A DNA stretch of 38,930 bases from JASGDB01 sp049841315 (GTDB lineage Bacteria; Bacteroidota; Bacteroidia; Flavobacteriales; Weeksellaceae): positions 1 to 38,930 of the forward strand of contig JASGDB010000063.1 in NCBI GenBank assembly GCA_049841315.1, written 5' to 3'. The translations under genes were made by a program, and so were the position numbers. This document shows positions 31,792 to 38,930 of this stretch, piece by piece. The notes beneath the pieces were generated by a model that saw only the letters and a list, made by a program, of their open reading frames with translations, was not told where the DNA came from and did no database searches. Position 1 is the first letter of the stretch; each line of letters opens with the position of its first letter.

Positions 31792-33861
31792 TCAGTTATT
31801 TGTTTTTTTATAATAATTCACAGCACATTCCAGAAACTGTTTGAATTCTTCTTTCGGCATATATCCGGAAACAGGATAGTTGATTACTTTTCCGTCCGGT
31901 GTCATCATCACGTAATGCGGTTGAGAATTATTATTGAAATTCACCTGCTGGAAATAGCTCCAGCGGTCCCCGATGCTATTTATTTTTTTCAGTTGTCCGT
32001 CGCCGAGGTCTATTTTGGTCTGCTCATTTTCCGCAAGTGCCTCTTTATCGTCAACATATAATGAAGCGAGAATCACATCATTTTGCAAAATCGGTAAAAT
32101 ATCGGGCTCACTCCATACGAATTCTTCCATTTTTCGGCAGTTTTCGCAACCATATCCCGTAAAGTCGATGAGGACAGGCTTGTTTTCTTTCTGTGCGGTT
32201 TCCATGGCTTTGAAATAATCATGCTCAGGATGCATTCCGAGGATTCCGTCTTTTTCATCGTGGAAATAGCTCACATTAATCGGAGGAAGAATACCGCTTA
32301 ACATCTGGAGCTTCGGACGTTCCGCAGGAAATAATCCCTGAATCAGATAAATCAGAAATCCGATTCCCAATACTCCGAAAAGTTTTCTTCCGTGTGAAAT
32401 TTTTGGCTTTTTATCATCGTGAGGAAAACGGATTAATCCGAACAGATACAGTACCAATCCTAAAGTAATCAGAATCCACAGCACGATGAAGAGTTCTCTT
32501 TTCAATAAAAATGTTTTGGAAACCAAGTCGGCTTTGGAAAGGAATTTCAATGCCAGTCCGAGTTCGATGAAACCTAAAACCACTTTCACCGTATTCATCC
32601 AGCCTCCGGATTTCGGCAGACTTTGCAATGCCTGCGGAAACAAGGCAAGAAGCCCGAAAACGATGGCCCACGAAAGCCCGAATCCCGCAAGTGCAAAAGT
32701 CAAAAGCATCGGAACATTGGCGGAACCGGTAACGGCACTTCCGAGCAGGCTTCCCAGAATCGGCCCGGTACACGAAAATGAAACGATAACCAGCGTTAAT
32801 GCCATAAAGAAAATCCCGATGATTCCTCCGGCTTCTTCCGCTTTGGAAGATTTGTTGGCAATGGAACTCGGCAGTGTAATATCATAATATCCGAAGAAAC
32901 TTCCTGCAAAAAATATGAATATGGCAAAAAACAAAATATTCAGCCATACCGAAGTGGAAATCTGATTAAAAATATTCCCTGCAATCCCGTCAATCAAGTG
33001 GAACGGAACACTCAGCAATACGAAAATCAGAAGAATGAAAAATCCGTAAAGCAATGCATCTCTTTTCCCTTTTGATTTGTTGAAACTTCCTTTGGTGAAA
33101 AACGAAACCGTGAGCGGAATCATCGGGAAAACGCATGGAGTAAGCAATGCGATTAATCCTCCGATAAATCCGAGAAGCAGATAAGTCCAGTAATTTTCGT
33201 CAACTTTTTGTTTTGCCGTACCGCAGTCGGTGAGCGGGTTTTCAAAATCTATGGAAGCTACTTTCAGATTTTTCGGGTCTGGTTTGGTAAATTTTGAAAT
33301 TGGATTTTCGGTTTCGACAGGCTCAGGAACTGCTGTGATAACCGTGTCCGGAGCGGTTTCAATATTGGTTTCCGTTGTCTTTTCATCAACTTTCGGAGCC
33401 GTTTTTCCGGCTACGTTTTTGCTAAATTCCAAAGTGTTGGGAGCAAGGCAGACTCTTTCGTTGCAGGTCTGATAAGTGAATTCTACGGTTACATCCGCCG
33501 GTTTTGTAGGGTCTTTCAGCTTGAATTTCTGTTTGAACTTTGCAGAATTGGCATAATAAATCATATCCGCACCAAAAGCATCGGAAAATTCCTGAATTTT
33601 CTTTCCGCTTTCCGTGAATTTGCCAATCAGTTCGATGTTTTTTCCGCTGACGATGAGTTCTGTCGGGATAGCGGTATCGGGAGCAAGATCTTTGGAATTG
33701 ACGTGCCAGCCCTTGTCGAGCGTTACGCTGATTACCGCTTCGTATTGATTGTCGCCAATGTTTTCAATATCGAATTTTAATTTGGCGGGGTCTTTTATCT
33801 GTGCATTAATCAATGTTCCCAGTGGAATCAGGAACAGCAAAAACCAGTTTTTCAGTTTCAT
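31792..33861 (-). CDS. dsbD: thiol:disulfide interchange protein DsbD
   Basis: Moves electrons from cytoplasmic thioredoxin across the inner membrane to periplasmic thiol proteins. The 689-residue protein has the three expected parts. After a signal peptide (ending INAQ), the periplasmic alpha domain has C133 and C138 (CNERVC). The membrane domain (about 225-510) has C243 in LTPCVFPMIP and C364 in SFSCTGPILG. The C-terminal thioredoxin domain has the CENC pair (C572, C575). Its ATG overlaps the tilS stop codon (ATGA), so translation is probably coupled. Confidence 0.95.
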   Translation of the reverse strand: MKLKNWFLLFLIPLGTLINAQIKDPAKLKFDIENIGDNQYEAVISVTLDKGWHVNSKDLAPDTAIPTELIVSGKNIELIGKFTESGKKIQEFSDAFGADMIYYANSAKFKQKFKLKDPTKPADVTVEFTYQTCNERVCLAPNTLEFSKNVAGKTAPKVDEKTTETNIETAPDTVITAVPEPVETENPISKFTKPDPKNLKVASIDFENPLTDCGTAKQKVDENYWTYLLLGFIGGLIALLTPCVFPMIPLTVSFFTKGSFNKSKGKRDALLYGFFILLIFVLLSVPFHLIDGIAGNIFNQISTSVWLNILFFAIFIFFAGSFFGYYDITLPSSIANKSSKAEEAGGIIGIFFMALTLVIVSFSCTGPILGSLLGSAVTGSANVPMLLTFALAGFGLSWAIVFGLLALFPQALQSLPKSGGWMNTVKVVLGFIELGLALKFLSKADLVSKTFLLKRELFIVLWILITLGLVLYLFGLIRFPHDDKKPKISHGRKLFGVLGIGFLIYLIQGLFPAERPKLQMLSGILPPINVSYFHDEKDGILGMHPEHDYFKAMETAQKENKPVLIDFTGYGCENCRKMEEFVWSEPDILPILQNDVILASLYVDDKEALAENEQTKIDLGDGQLKKINSIGDRWSYFQQVNFNNNSQPHYVMMTPDGKVINYPVSGYMPKEEFKQFLECAVNYYKKTNN

Positions 33862-35171
33862 TTTTTACTTTTAAATTGAATGTTTACAATATTTTTCGCA
33901 GTATCATCAGCGGAAAATCTTCTGTCCTGTCTCAACGGAAGAACTCCCAAAACCACATCATTTCCGTCCGCGAGAAGCCATATTTTTGTTTTGTCAAAAA
34001 TAGAGATTTTTTCGTCCTTAAAAAATTTGGACACTGTCTTTTTTCCGGTCATTCCGGCTGGGAAAAATACGTCGCCCTGTTTTTTTCTTCTTAATTTTAA
34101 AGGAAAAACGAGTTTTTCAGCATCAAATCGCCACTTGTCATTGCGAGCCATGAAGCAATCTTCTTCTATAAAATCCGAAAGGTCAATTATATTTCCGGCT
34201 TTTATTTCCAAAACAATTTTTTCATCCGTTTCCTCGTTTCCGTCTTCCGACTTCCTTACCAAAATCAATTCTTCTCTGTCAACAACAAGCTGAAAATCAT
34301 CGGAATAAAAAGATTTTCCCGTTTCTGTACTGAATATTTTAGCGATTTCATTACTGTTGTTAAATCCGAATTTTCGTAAAATTTCAAACTTGACAAAATC
34401 AGATTCGGTGTTTAATCTCTTTTTATTTATAATGATTGTTTCGTCTTTTTTGGAAATTATTGTATCCTGAATTTCATTGATTTTGTCATCAACGAAAGAT
34501 TTGGCTTGATTCAGATATTCTATACTTGAGGCAAAATTTTGAAGAAAATTTTCGTTGGTTTTTTCTAATTCGGGAACGATTGTATTTCGGATAAAATTTC
34601 TGAGGTAATCGTTTTTCTTATTAGACGAATCTTCACGAAATTCAATTTGGTTTTCTTTGGCAAAATGATAAATTTCTTCTTTTGAAAATTCCAAAAGCGG
34701 ACGGATAATTCCGTTTTCATCAGCAGGAATTCCGCTCAATCCACGGATTCCGCTTCCTCTTGAAAGATTGATGATAAAGGTTTCCAGCTGGTCGTTCAGG
34801 TGATGCGCAGTTACCAGAATCTCAATATTTTCCTGTTCCTGAATTTCTTTAAAAAAACGATAACGCAGATTTCTCGCCCAATTCTGAATGGAATTTTCCG
34901 GTTTTTCATCTTTTTCCGAAATTTCGTACAGATGAAAAGGAATATGATGTTTTCGGCAAAATTCTTTAACAAATTTTTGGTCTTTTTCAGAATCTTCACC
35001 CCGAAGTTTGTAATTGACGTGAGCCACCTGAAACTTTAAACCTGAAACCTGAAACAAATGCAGTAAAACCATAGAATCTGCGCCTCCGCTTACAGCAAGA
35101 AGAAAATTTTTCTGCCGGAAATCTGGGCAGAGTTTCTGCATCTTATCGAGAAATTTTTGGTCTGAAAGCAC
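33858..35171 (-). CDS. tilS: tRNA(Ile)-lysidine synthase
   Basis: Modifies C34 of the tRNA-Ile CAU anticodon to lysidine, needed to read AUA codons. The 437-residue protein has the PP-loop ATP site SGGADS (28-33) and, further on, VAHVNYKLRGEDSEKD and VTAHHLNDQLETFIINLSRG, both typical of TilS. The start is a GTG at 35171 (read as MLSDQKFLDK), which gives the usual spacing to the PP-loop. The first ATG would be at 35141. A perfect -7 box (TATCTTTG, 35210-35203) precedes it, but I see no well-spaced TTG. It is the first gene of the tilS-dsbD-unknown operon. Confidence 0.95.
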   Translation of the reverse strand: MLSDQKFLDKMQKLCPDFRQKNFLLAVSGGADSMVLLHLFQVSGLKFQVAHVNYKLRGEDSEKDQKFVKEFCRKHHIPFHLYEISEKDEKPENSIQNWARNLRYRFFKEIQEQENIEILVTAHHLNDQLETFIINLSRGSGIRGLSGIPADENGIIRPLLEFSKEEIYHFAKENQIEFREDSSNKKNDYLRNFIRNTIVPELEKTNENFLQNFASSIEYLNQAKSFVDDKINEIQDTIISKKDETIIINKKRLNTESDFVKFEILRKFGFNNSNEIAKIFSTETGKSFYSDDFQLVVDREELILVRKSEDGNEETDEKIVLEIKAGNIIDLSDFIEEDCFMARNDKWRFDAEKLVFPLKLRRKKQGDVFFPAGMTGKKTVSKFFKDEKISIFDKTKIWLLADGNDVVLGVLPLRQDRRFSADDTAKNIVNIQFKSKK

Positions 35172-35234
35172 TTCGTAAATCTTAAAATTAACTTAAATTA
35201 AGCAAAGATAAGTCATCTTTTAAAAATGAATTTG

Positions 35235-35242
35235 TAAATTTG
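35235..35242 (+). promoter_or_regulatory. -7 box of the OmpA-like lipoprotein gene
   Basis: TAAATTTG is a perfect TAnnTTTG match ending 22 bases before the start codon. No TTG at 17-23 bases upstream was found, so only the -7 part is supported. Confidence 0.45.
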
Positions 35243-35264
35243 AAACAATAAAAAAATCTTTCTT

Positions 35265-36101
35265 ATGAAATTGTCGAAAATTTTAACTGCGGGATTTGCT
35301 GTCCTTGTTCTCACGAGCTGTGTGAGCAAAAAGCAGTATGATGCGCTGAACCTCAATTACAAACAAAGTATTGAAAACCTTGCTGAACGCCAGAGAGAAA
35401 TCCAGGAACTGAAATCTCAAAATTCAGGACTTGCAAGTGAAAACGGTCTTCTGAAAAACCAGAACGAGGCCCTGAAATCCTCTCTTGATGCCTGCTTGGC
35501 TAATGCCGGCAAAGGTTCTGCCAACATTGATAAGCTGATTGGAGAAATCAACGCTTCCAATAAATATATCAAACAGCTTATTTCTACTAATTCCAAAAAC
35601 GACAGCCTGAATCTTGCCCTTTCCAACAAATTGAAAAGGTCTTTGGACAACGTATCCGACGAGGATGTGGCTGTAAAAGTGCTGAAAGGCGTGGTAATGA
35701 TTTCCCTGTCGGATAAAATGCTGTACAAAACAGGAGATTACAATGTATTGCCTGCTGCACAGGAAGTTTTGGGAAAAGTAGCGAAAGTAATCAACGATTA
35801 CGATACGTATTCCGTACTTATCGAAGGGAATACGGATAATGTTCCTTTAAGTTCTTCAAATTTGCCGAAAGACAACTGGGATTTATCTGCTTTGAGAGCG
35901 ACATCAATGGCGAAAATTCTTCAAACCCAGTTCGGGGTGAACCCAGCGAGAATCACCGCCGGAGGACGAAGCGAGTACAATCCTAAAACAACCAATGCTT
36001 CCGTTTCCGGACGTGCGGAAAACAGAAGAACGGAGATTATCATCATGCCGAAACTGGATGAATTCATGAAACTCATGGATATTGCTCCGGTGAAAAATTA
36101 A
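35265..36101 (+). CDS. OmpA-family peptidoglycan-binding lipoprotein
   Basis: A 278-residue envelope protein that probably ties the outer membrane to peptidoglycan. The N-terminus is a lipoprotein signal with lipobox LTSC (cysteine 19). Residues about 25-75 are a Gln/Glu/Leu-rich coiled coil (RQREIQELKSQNSGLASENG). The C-terminal OmpA/MotB domain (about 150-270) shows IEGNTDNVPL, DLSALRATSMAKIL, GGRSEYNP and SGRAENRRTEI, which carry the diaminopimelate-binding Asp and Arg. It lacks an OmpA beta-barrel. It is divergent from tilS and alone in its transcript. Confidence 0.93.
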   Translation: MKLSKILTAGFAVLVLTSCVSKKQYDALNLNYKQSIENLAERQREIQELKSQNSGLASENGLLKNQNEALKSSLDACLANAGKGSANIDKLIGEINASNKYIKQLISTNSKNDSLNLALSNKLKRSLDNVSDEDVAVKVLKGVVMISLSDKMLYKTGDYNVLPAAQEVLGKVAKVINDYDTYSVLIEGNTDNVPLSSSNLPKDNWDLSALRATSMAKILQTQFGVNPARITAGGRSEYNPKTTNASVSGRAENRRTEIIIMPKLDEFMKLMDIAPVKN

Positions 36102-36178
36102 ATAATTGAATTGGATTAGGCGTTTAAGCATTATTGAAAAACCCAATTTGCTCGAACTAATGAAAATATAAATTAAAT

Positions 36179-36240
36179 TTGGCGAAAGCCTTTTTGCTAT
36201 TGCCTCTTTTATAAATGGGCTAAAGCCCGTTCCTATTGAT
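36179..36240. repeat. two-hairpin dispersed repeat, related type
   Basis: GGCgaaaGCC (36181-36190) and GGGCTaaAGCCC (36217-36228) hairpins are separated by about 26 bases and followed by GTTCCTATTGATG. The plan recalls the elements in the uxa/kdg operon, but linker and spacing differ, so I treat it as a separate family. Confidence 0.55.
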
Positions 36241-36289
36241 GTTTTAAAAATATCAATTATATGCCTAATTCAATGATTTAATTTCATAG

Positions 36290-36340
36290 CCTAAATTCGG
36301 TTAATAATTATACATTAAAATTATTAACCGAATTTGGTTT
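36290..36340. repeat. long AT-rich hairpin upstream of the alpha/beta hydrolase gene
   Basis: Two perfect 17-base arms (36293-36309 and 36319-36335, AAATTCGGTTAATAATT) with a 9-base loop, extended by a wobble and one more pair. TTTT follows on the plus strand, so a terminator for the lipoprotein gene 190 bases upstream is possible. It is 50 bases before the next start codon. Confidence 0.65.
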
Positions 36341-36384
36341 TAAAATAATATTGAAAACCAACAGGTTGAAATAAAAACAGAAAT

Positions 36385-37167
36385 ATGCTCTATTTTGAAG
36401 CACAGCAAGGCGGTAAAGAACCTTTTGTTCTTCTCCACGGATTCATGGAAAACCTTAGCATTTGGAATGATATGGAAAAAGATCTTTCCAAAGATTTTTC
36501 ACTGTTGAAAATTGACCTTCCGGGACATGGCAATTCCGATGTTCTTGCGGATGTGCAGACGATGGAAATGATGGCGGAAGAAGTAAAAAAGGTGCTTGAC
36601 TGCCAAAACCTCAGCAAAGTTCATCTGCTGGGACATTCCATGGGCGGTTATGTAAGCCTTGCTTTTGCAGAAAAATATCCTGAGCTGTTGAAAAGTATTA
36701 CCTTGTTTTTCTCCACTTCTCTTGCTGATAATGATGAGAAAAAAGACATCCGGAGAAGAAGCATCGAAGTTATCGACCAAAATTTCAGCTTTTTTGTGAG
36801 CAACAGCATCCCGAATCTTTTCAGTGAAAATGAAAAAGATATTCTGGAGGAAAAAATTAATTTTGCTAAAGAAATAGCATTAAAAACGAATATTCAAGGC
36901 GTAAAAGCCTCACAGCTTGGAATGGTGGAACGACCGGACAGAACTCATATTCTGAAGAATTTTGAGGGAAAAATCCTCATTATCGCCGGAAAGCATGACA
37001 ACGCAGTAAAGACCAGCGATTTTATCCGACACATTCCCGACAGAACCAATATCAAAACCTATATTCTGGACTGCGGACACAACGGGCAATGGGAAAAACC
37101 GGAAATCTGCGCTGCAATCATCAATACGGAACTTCTGCACAATCTGCCGGAACATTTGGTGTTGTAA
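36385..37167 (+). CDS. alpha/beta hydrolase
   Basis: A 260-residue cytoplasmic hydrolase of the alpha/beta fold. The oxyanion segment is LLHGFMENLSIW (16-27), the nucleophile elbow GHSMGG has S85, and the C-terminal histidine lies in CGHNGQWEKPE. The acid residue is likely the aspartate in AGKHDNAV. The substrate is not evident, and esterases, lipases and BioH-like enzymes share this pattern. It is convergent with the DHH phosphoesterase gene, whose stop is only 8 bases away with no terminator between. Confidence 0.88.
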   Translation: MLYFEAQQGGKEPFVLLHGFMENLSIWNDMEKDLSKDFSLLKIDLPGHGNSDVLADVQTMEMMAEEVKKVLDCQNLSKVHLLGHSMGGYVSLAFAEKYPELLKSITLFFSTSLADNDEKKDIRRRSIEVIDQNFSFFVSNSIPNLFSENEKDILEEKINFAKEIALKTNIQGVKASQLGMVERPDRTHILKNFEGKILIIAGKHDNAVKTSDFIRHIPDRTNIKTYILDCGHNGQWEKPEICAAIINTELLHNLPEHLVL

Positions 37168-37175
37168 AGGAAATA

Positions 37176-38183
37176 TTAAAAATCCTCTTCTTCAATTTTT
37201 TCTTTGAAATCCTCAATAGTTTCGTAGATATCCTTGAAATATTTTCCGCCTGCCGCATTGATATGTCCGCCTCCGTTGAAATATTTTCTGGAAAACTGGT
37301 TCACATCCACATCATCTTTGGAACGGAAAGAAATTTTAATAAAATCTTCATACAAATCCTCCATAAAGAAAGCCGACATCCGCGTTCCCATGATGCTCAG
37401 GCCATAATTCACAAAACCTTCCGTATCGCCTTTTTCAAAGCCTAAATCCTGAAGCTCTTTTCTTTTCAGATAAAGGATTGCAACTTTCCCGTCTTTTACG
37501 AGTTCAATTCTGCCCAAAATCAGTGAAAGCAAATGCAGTCTGGAAACCGTATTTGTATCCCATGTGGCGGAGGAAATTTTCGCAGGGTCTGCACCTTTGT
37601 CTATCAAATTGGCTACAATCCTGTGCGTATCGGAGCTTGTGGAACGGAATCGGAAACCGCCGGTATCCGTCATGATTCCGGTATACAGGCATTCCGCAAT
37701 ATCCTGATTGACGAGATTTTCCTCATCCAGAGCCTGAATAAAATGATACACCATCTGGCAGGTCGCCGGAATTGCCGTATCCGAATACACAAAATCGAAT
37801 TCATCCGGCTGCTGGTGGTGGTCGATGAGGATTTTCACGGCTTTGCAATGGTCAATCCACGGTGCTACGAGGTTTCCGCTGCGGTGTGAAGCATTGAAAT
37901 CAAGGATAAAAAGAATATCCGTCTCATTCAGAAGTGCTGCCGCCTGTTTTCTTTTATAATCGGCAATCGTGATTTTTCTGGCTTCCGGCATCCATTTCAG
38001 GAACTTTGGAAAATCATTTGGAACAATTACTTCCGCTTCGAGACCTTTGGCTTTCAAAAAATGTTTCAGCCCCAACGAAGAGCCAATGGCATCTCCATCA
38101 GGATTATAATGTGTGATGATGACAATTTTTTTTCCGGGAACAAGAATTTTTTTAATCTCTGAAAGCTGGTCTGCTGAAAACAT
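37176..38183 (-). CDS. DHH/DHHA1 phosphoesterase (NrnA-like)
   Basis: A 335-residue metal-dependent phosphoesterase. NrnA relatives degrade short RNA or dinucleotides and dephosphorylate pAp. The DHH domain motifs are ITHYNPDGDAIGSSLGLKHF (H25, D29, D31), LDFNASHR (D95) and DHHQQPDEF (121-129). The C-terminal DHHA1 domain has NGGGHINAAGG. Whether it prefers nanoRNA, pAp or c-di-AMP breakdown products cannot be settled here. There is a perfect -7 box (TATCTTTG, 38216-38209) 26 bases upstream of the start. Confidence 0.9.
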   Translation of the reverse strand: MFSADQLSEIKKILVPGKKIVIITHYNPDGDAIGSSLGLKHFLKAKGLEAEVIVPNDFPKFLKWMPEARKITIADYKRKQAAALLNETDILFILDFNASHRSGNLVAPWIDHCKAVKILIDHHQQPDEFDFVYSDTAIPATCQMVYHFIQALDEENLVNQDIAECLYTGIMTDTGGFRFRSTSSDTHRIVANLIDKGADPAKISSATWDTNTVSRLHLLSLILGRIELVKDGKVAILYLKRKELQDLGFEKGDTEGFVNYGLSIMGTRMSAFFMEDLYEDFIKISFRSKDDVDVNQFSRKYFNGGGHINAAGGKYFKDIYETIEDFKEKIEEEDF

Positions 38184-38353
38184 ATTTTTAATTGAAATTT
38201 AGGAGGGTCAAAGATACATTTTTTATCCGGTTTTGTATAAATGCCTTGGATAGCAGAAATTTCAAGAAAAAAAATTACGATAACAATTTTTTTATAATTT
38301 TTTTTAACTTTACAGTGCTTTATAAACTAATTTATTAACTAAAAAACATACTT

Positions 38354-38758
38354 ATGAAAACTTTAAAATTGATATTTTTATTTATCACATTTTTATTTGT
38401 ATCAAGTTGTGATAGATCTGAAACAAATGCACAAGAACCTGATGTTTTGACAGGTGTTTATTCATTGAGAGAATTTTCCCCAGGATTTGGACCATTGGAG
38501 TCGTATAATCCAAATGACATTATTTGGCAATTTATGTCTAAAAACACCCTCAAAGTTACAATTAACACCACTATTCCTTCAAATTCACAGTTGCCTTATA
38601 CAACAAGTACTAGTGTTACTTATCAGTTAATTAATGATTCAAAAGTTACAGTTAATGAAATCACTTACCAAATTTCTATTTCGGAAAATAAACTAATATT
38701 AGATTCTGATTCTTCTTCAGACGGAAAGAAAATTACATTTGATAAAATTGAAATATAA
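38354..38758 (+). CDS. small lipoprotein of unknown function
   Basis: A 134-residue protein with a clear lipoprotein signal (MKTLKLIFLFITFLFVSSC, cysteine 19). The mature part begins with an acidic, unstructured stretch and then GVYSLREF, followed by alternating strands rich in Thr, Ser and Asn. This could be a small lipocalin-like beta-barrel, as is common for short flavobacterial lipoproteins, but no motif proves it. A near-consensus TAACTTTA (38305-38312) might be its -7 box. The codon use looks more AT-rich than the genes around it. Confidence 0.75.
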   Translation: MKTLKLIFLFITFLFVSSCDRSETNAQEPDVLTGVYSLREFSPGFGPLESYNPNDIIWQFMSKNTLKVTINTTIPSNSQLPYTTSTSVTYQLINDSKVTVNEITYQISISENKLILDSDSSSDGKKITFDKIEI

Positions 38759-38893
38759 TTATATTTAAATCTTTTTAATTAGAGCGTAATGTTTATTAAA
38801 TATCAGGCTAAACGCATTAAAATTGTGTTATATTGGTAAAAATTTGTGATTTTTAATGGAGAAAAAATATTTTTCAACAGTGTTTTTTTAATT

Positions 38894-38921
38894 CTTGCTG
38901 ATTTTACAGATAACGCTGATT
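38894..38921. repeat. partial CTCGCTGATT-family repeat at the window edge
   Basis: CTTGCTGATTTTACAG…CGCTGATT resembles the left arm of the elements at 8987-9053 and 17550-17609. The right arm, if present, lies outside the window. Confidence 0.45.
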
Positions 38922-38930
38922 AAAAACAAA

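Noticed and set aside
36217..36228. Riboswitch or T-box before the alpha/beta hydrolase
   Set aside because: The hairpins match dispersed-repeat sequence and none of the conserved cores of riboswitch classes I know.

Overview
The window looks like a chromosomal segment of a low-GC Bacteroidota of class Flavobacteriia, most like Chryseobacterium and relatives. The signs are Por/type IX secretion (T9SS) C-terminal sorting domains, promoters of the TTG-N19-TAnnTTTG type, weak ribosome binding sites, a ribosomal protein S16 with a long Ala/Glu tail, and many short palindromic repeats between genes. No rRNA, tRNA, CRISPR array, transposase or phage gene was seen. Genus assignment is inference from these features, not from a database search.

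Positions 141-25855 form one pectin-use locus. The minus-strand half (190-9896) is a catabolic operon, in transcription order kduI, kduD, uxaC, kdgK, eda, exuT, uxaB, uxaA, closed by a terminator at 141-166. It covers both known routes to 2-keto-3-deoxygluconate (KDG): unsaturated galacturonate through KduI/KduD, and galacturonate through UxaC/UxaB/UxaA. Both then run through KdgK and Eda to pyruvate and glyceraldehyde 3-phosphate. The plus-strand half (10511-24693) encodes extracytoplasmic depolymerising enzymes in two blocks. Block 1 is a T9SS pectate lyase, a pectinesterase, a DUF4861 lipoprotein, a GH105 unsaturated uronyl hydrolase, a CE12-type acetylesterase and a GH28 polygalacturonase. 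Block 2 is a small T9SS beta-rich protein, a second T9SS pectate lyase and a large T9SS pectinesterase with Fn3-like modules. A LacI-family regulator closes the locus. Four copies of a palindrome, TGYAATCGATTGCR, lie only in the two long non-coding gaps in front of these blocks and are probably its operators. No SusC/SusD pair is present in the window.

Positions 25856-38930 are mostly housekeeping. They hold a yceD(DUF177)-rpmF pair followed by accB-accC, rpsP on the other strand, a nitroreductase, a tilS-dsbD-unknown operon, an OmpA-like lipoprotein, an alpha/beta hydrolase, a DHH phosphoesterase and a small lipoprotein. The unknown third gene of the tilS operon carries residues in the order expected of a protein-kinase-like or aminoglycoside-phosphotransferase-like fold.

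Nearly every gap inside the pectin locus holds a palindromic repeat, of at least five families. The most striking is a two-hairpin element present three times between genes of the catabolic operon. Its stems differ in sequence but keep their pairing. The window also has two MITE-like nested palindromes (16502-16670 and 28995-29141) and an 8-bp minisatellite that runs over the stop codon of the nitroreductase gene.
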